DNA of 64,000 bases, taken from assembly GCA_027489175.1 (NCBI GenBank), contig JAIYAE010000035.1, positions 1-64,000 of the forward strand, in the 5' to 3' direction. The stretch is from Rhodobacter sp. (GTDB taxonomy: Bacteria; Pseudomonadota; Alphaproteobacteria; Rhodobacterales; Rhodobacteraceae). A program made the position numbers and the translations under genes. Every line of letters starts with the position of its first letter. Positions within the stretch are counted from its first letter, which is position 1. The notes below the pieces were generated by a model that was not told where the DNA came from, made no database searches, and saw only the letters and a program-made list of their open reading frames with translations. Below, piece by piece: positions 63,325 through 64,000 of this stretch.

Positions 63325-63992
63325 GTCACCCGATCTCGCCCTACCTCGCCCCCGGCTTCTACGAAGACGCCATCGCCAAGGGTCGCCACCGCGACATCGT
63401 CGGGGGCCGCTGGAGTGAGACCGGGCGGGCGCAGATGGCGGCGCTCCTGTCCGCCGGGATGACGCCGCAGGACCAGCTTCTTGACATCGGCTGCGGCGCG
63501 CTTCGCTTGGGTCACCTGGCCGTGCCCTACCTTGATCCCGGGCACTACTGGGGCACCGACGCCTCACTCGCCCTGATGCAGCACGGGCGTCGGATGGAAC
63601 TGCCCGACCCCGCCCGCCTGCCCGAGGCGCAGCTGGTCGAGGACGCAACCTTCGCCCTTCCCGGCATTCCCCCGACCATCACCCTTGCCATCGCCTGGGG
63701 CGTCTTCACCCACTTGCCGGTCGAGGCGCTGGACGCAGCCTTGCGCAGCGTGGCCCAGCGGCTGCCGGCCCTCAGGTCCTTCCTCTTCACGGTGTTCCTT
63801 GCCCCCGACAGCGCCGCCGCAGCACCGTTCCGCCAGGCCGACGGCGTCGTGACCCACCCCGACCGCGCCCCCCGCCACCTGCGGCTTGATCAGGTGCTCC
63901 ACCTCGTCACCGCCGCGGGCCTGATGGCCGAACCGCAACCGGACCGTCTGCCCCGGGGTCAGGTCCTGTTCATCGCCCGCCGCCCCGGCTGA
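63321..63992 (+). CDS. Class I SAM-dependent methyltransferase, start uncertain
   Basis: The coding region gives a Rossmann-fold methyltransferase with SAM-binding LLDIGCGALRLGHLA, the acidic loop YWGTDASLAL and WGVFTHLPVEALD. Substrate is unknown. The domain is intact from about ISPYLAPGFY, yet no ATG, GTG or TTG lies in frame at a sensible place: the first Met is about 35 codons in, and upstream codons run through the 62-residue gene. The frame as listed begins with ATA overlapping that gene's stop. Start codon use, an upstream frameshift or a sequence error must be considered. Confidence 0.65.
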   Translation: MSHPISPYLAPGFYEDAIAKGRHRDIVGGRWSETGRAQMAALLSAGMTPQDQLLDIGCGALRLGHLAVPYLDPGHYWGTDASLALMQHGRRMELPDPARLPEAQLVEDATFALPGIPPTITLAIAWGVFTHLPVEALDAALRSVAQRLPALRSFLFTVFLAPDSAAAAPFRQADGVVTHPDRAPRHLRLDQVLHLVTAAGLMAEPQPDRLPRGQVLFIARRPG

Positions 63993-64000
63993 ACGCTGGC

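Overview
The window is high-GC, densely packed alphaproteobacterial chromosome. The best match is a Rhodobacteraceae member (Rhodobacter/Gemmobacter/Tabrizicola-like). The evidence is the ethylmalonyl-CoA pathway set (ccr, ecm, mch, mcl2) interleaved with sdhCDAB and mdh, an order I recall from Rhodobacter sphaeroides, plus many four-base gene overlaps and a G-rich dispersed repeat typical of the group. I found no rRNA, tRNA, CRISPR array, insertion sequence or phage gene.

Layout. 1-2160: polysaccharide deacetylase, a 94-residue unknown and a CobW/G3E GTPase. 2161-2632: no gene. 2633-5008: a two-gene ABC exporter. 5240-17879: a glycan gene cluster built around a two-component system. A six-gene overlapping minus-strand operon encodes a receiver-domain/glycosyltransferase fusion, two GT4 glycosyltransferases, an MsbA-type exporter and two APH-fold phosphotransferases. 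Divergent from it are a membrane histidine kinase and an NtrC-like regulator that has lost the GAFTGA and Walker B signatures. A third APH protein and a second glycosyltransferase of the fused type follow. 18127-21534: GlgC-like ADP-glucose pyrophosphorylase and GlgX-like debranching enzyme. 21721-23325: FAD/NAD(P)-binding protein. The 5.2-17.9 kb block is my best candidate for an undescribed system: regulated synthesis and export of a glycan or glycolipid, with phosphorelay input directly into a biosynthetic enzyme.

23374-30317: a Ugp-type importer (ugpB-A-E-C) with a 2H phosphoesterase, a GpdQ-like metallophosphoesterase and a TIM-barrel epimerase, suggesting import and hydrolysis of glycerophosphodiesters. 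30415-37223: housekeeping and small genes (SRAP, VOC, UshA-like 5'-nucleotidase, DUF952, pyrD, RAM-domain protein, RecD-like helicase).

37386-61355: central carbon. ccr and ecm (ethylmalonyl-CoA pathway) flank an acyltransferase. Next come a family of small secreted Cys-rich proteins, deoD, a quinone-oxidoreductase-like protein, a LysR regulator divergent from an SHMT-like/aldo-keto reductase pair, DUF1989 and a BLUF photoreceptor. The sdh operon has a sulfotransferase-like gene and three small exported proteins inserted between sdhA and sdhB. mch, DUF1737, nnrU and mcl2 follow, then a truncated Ada domain, a TauE/SafE exporter and mdh with its own terminator. The window ends with an exported protein of unknown function, a 489-base gene-free stretch, a 62-residue basic protein and a methyltransferase lacking an obvious start codon.
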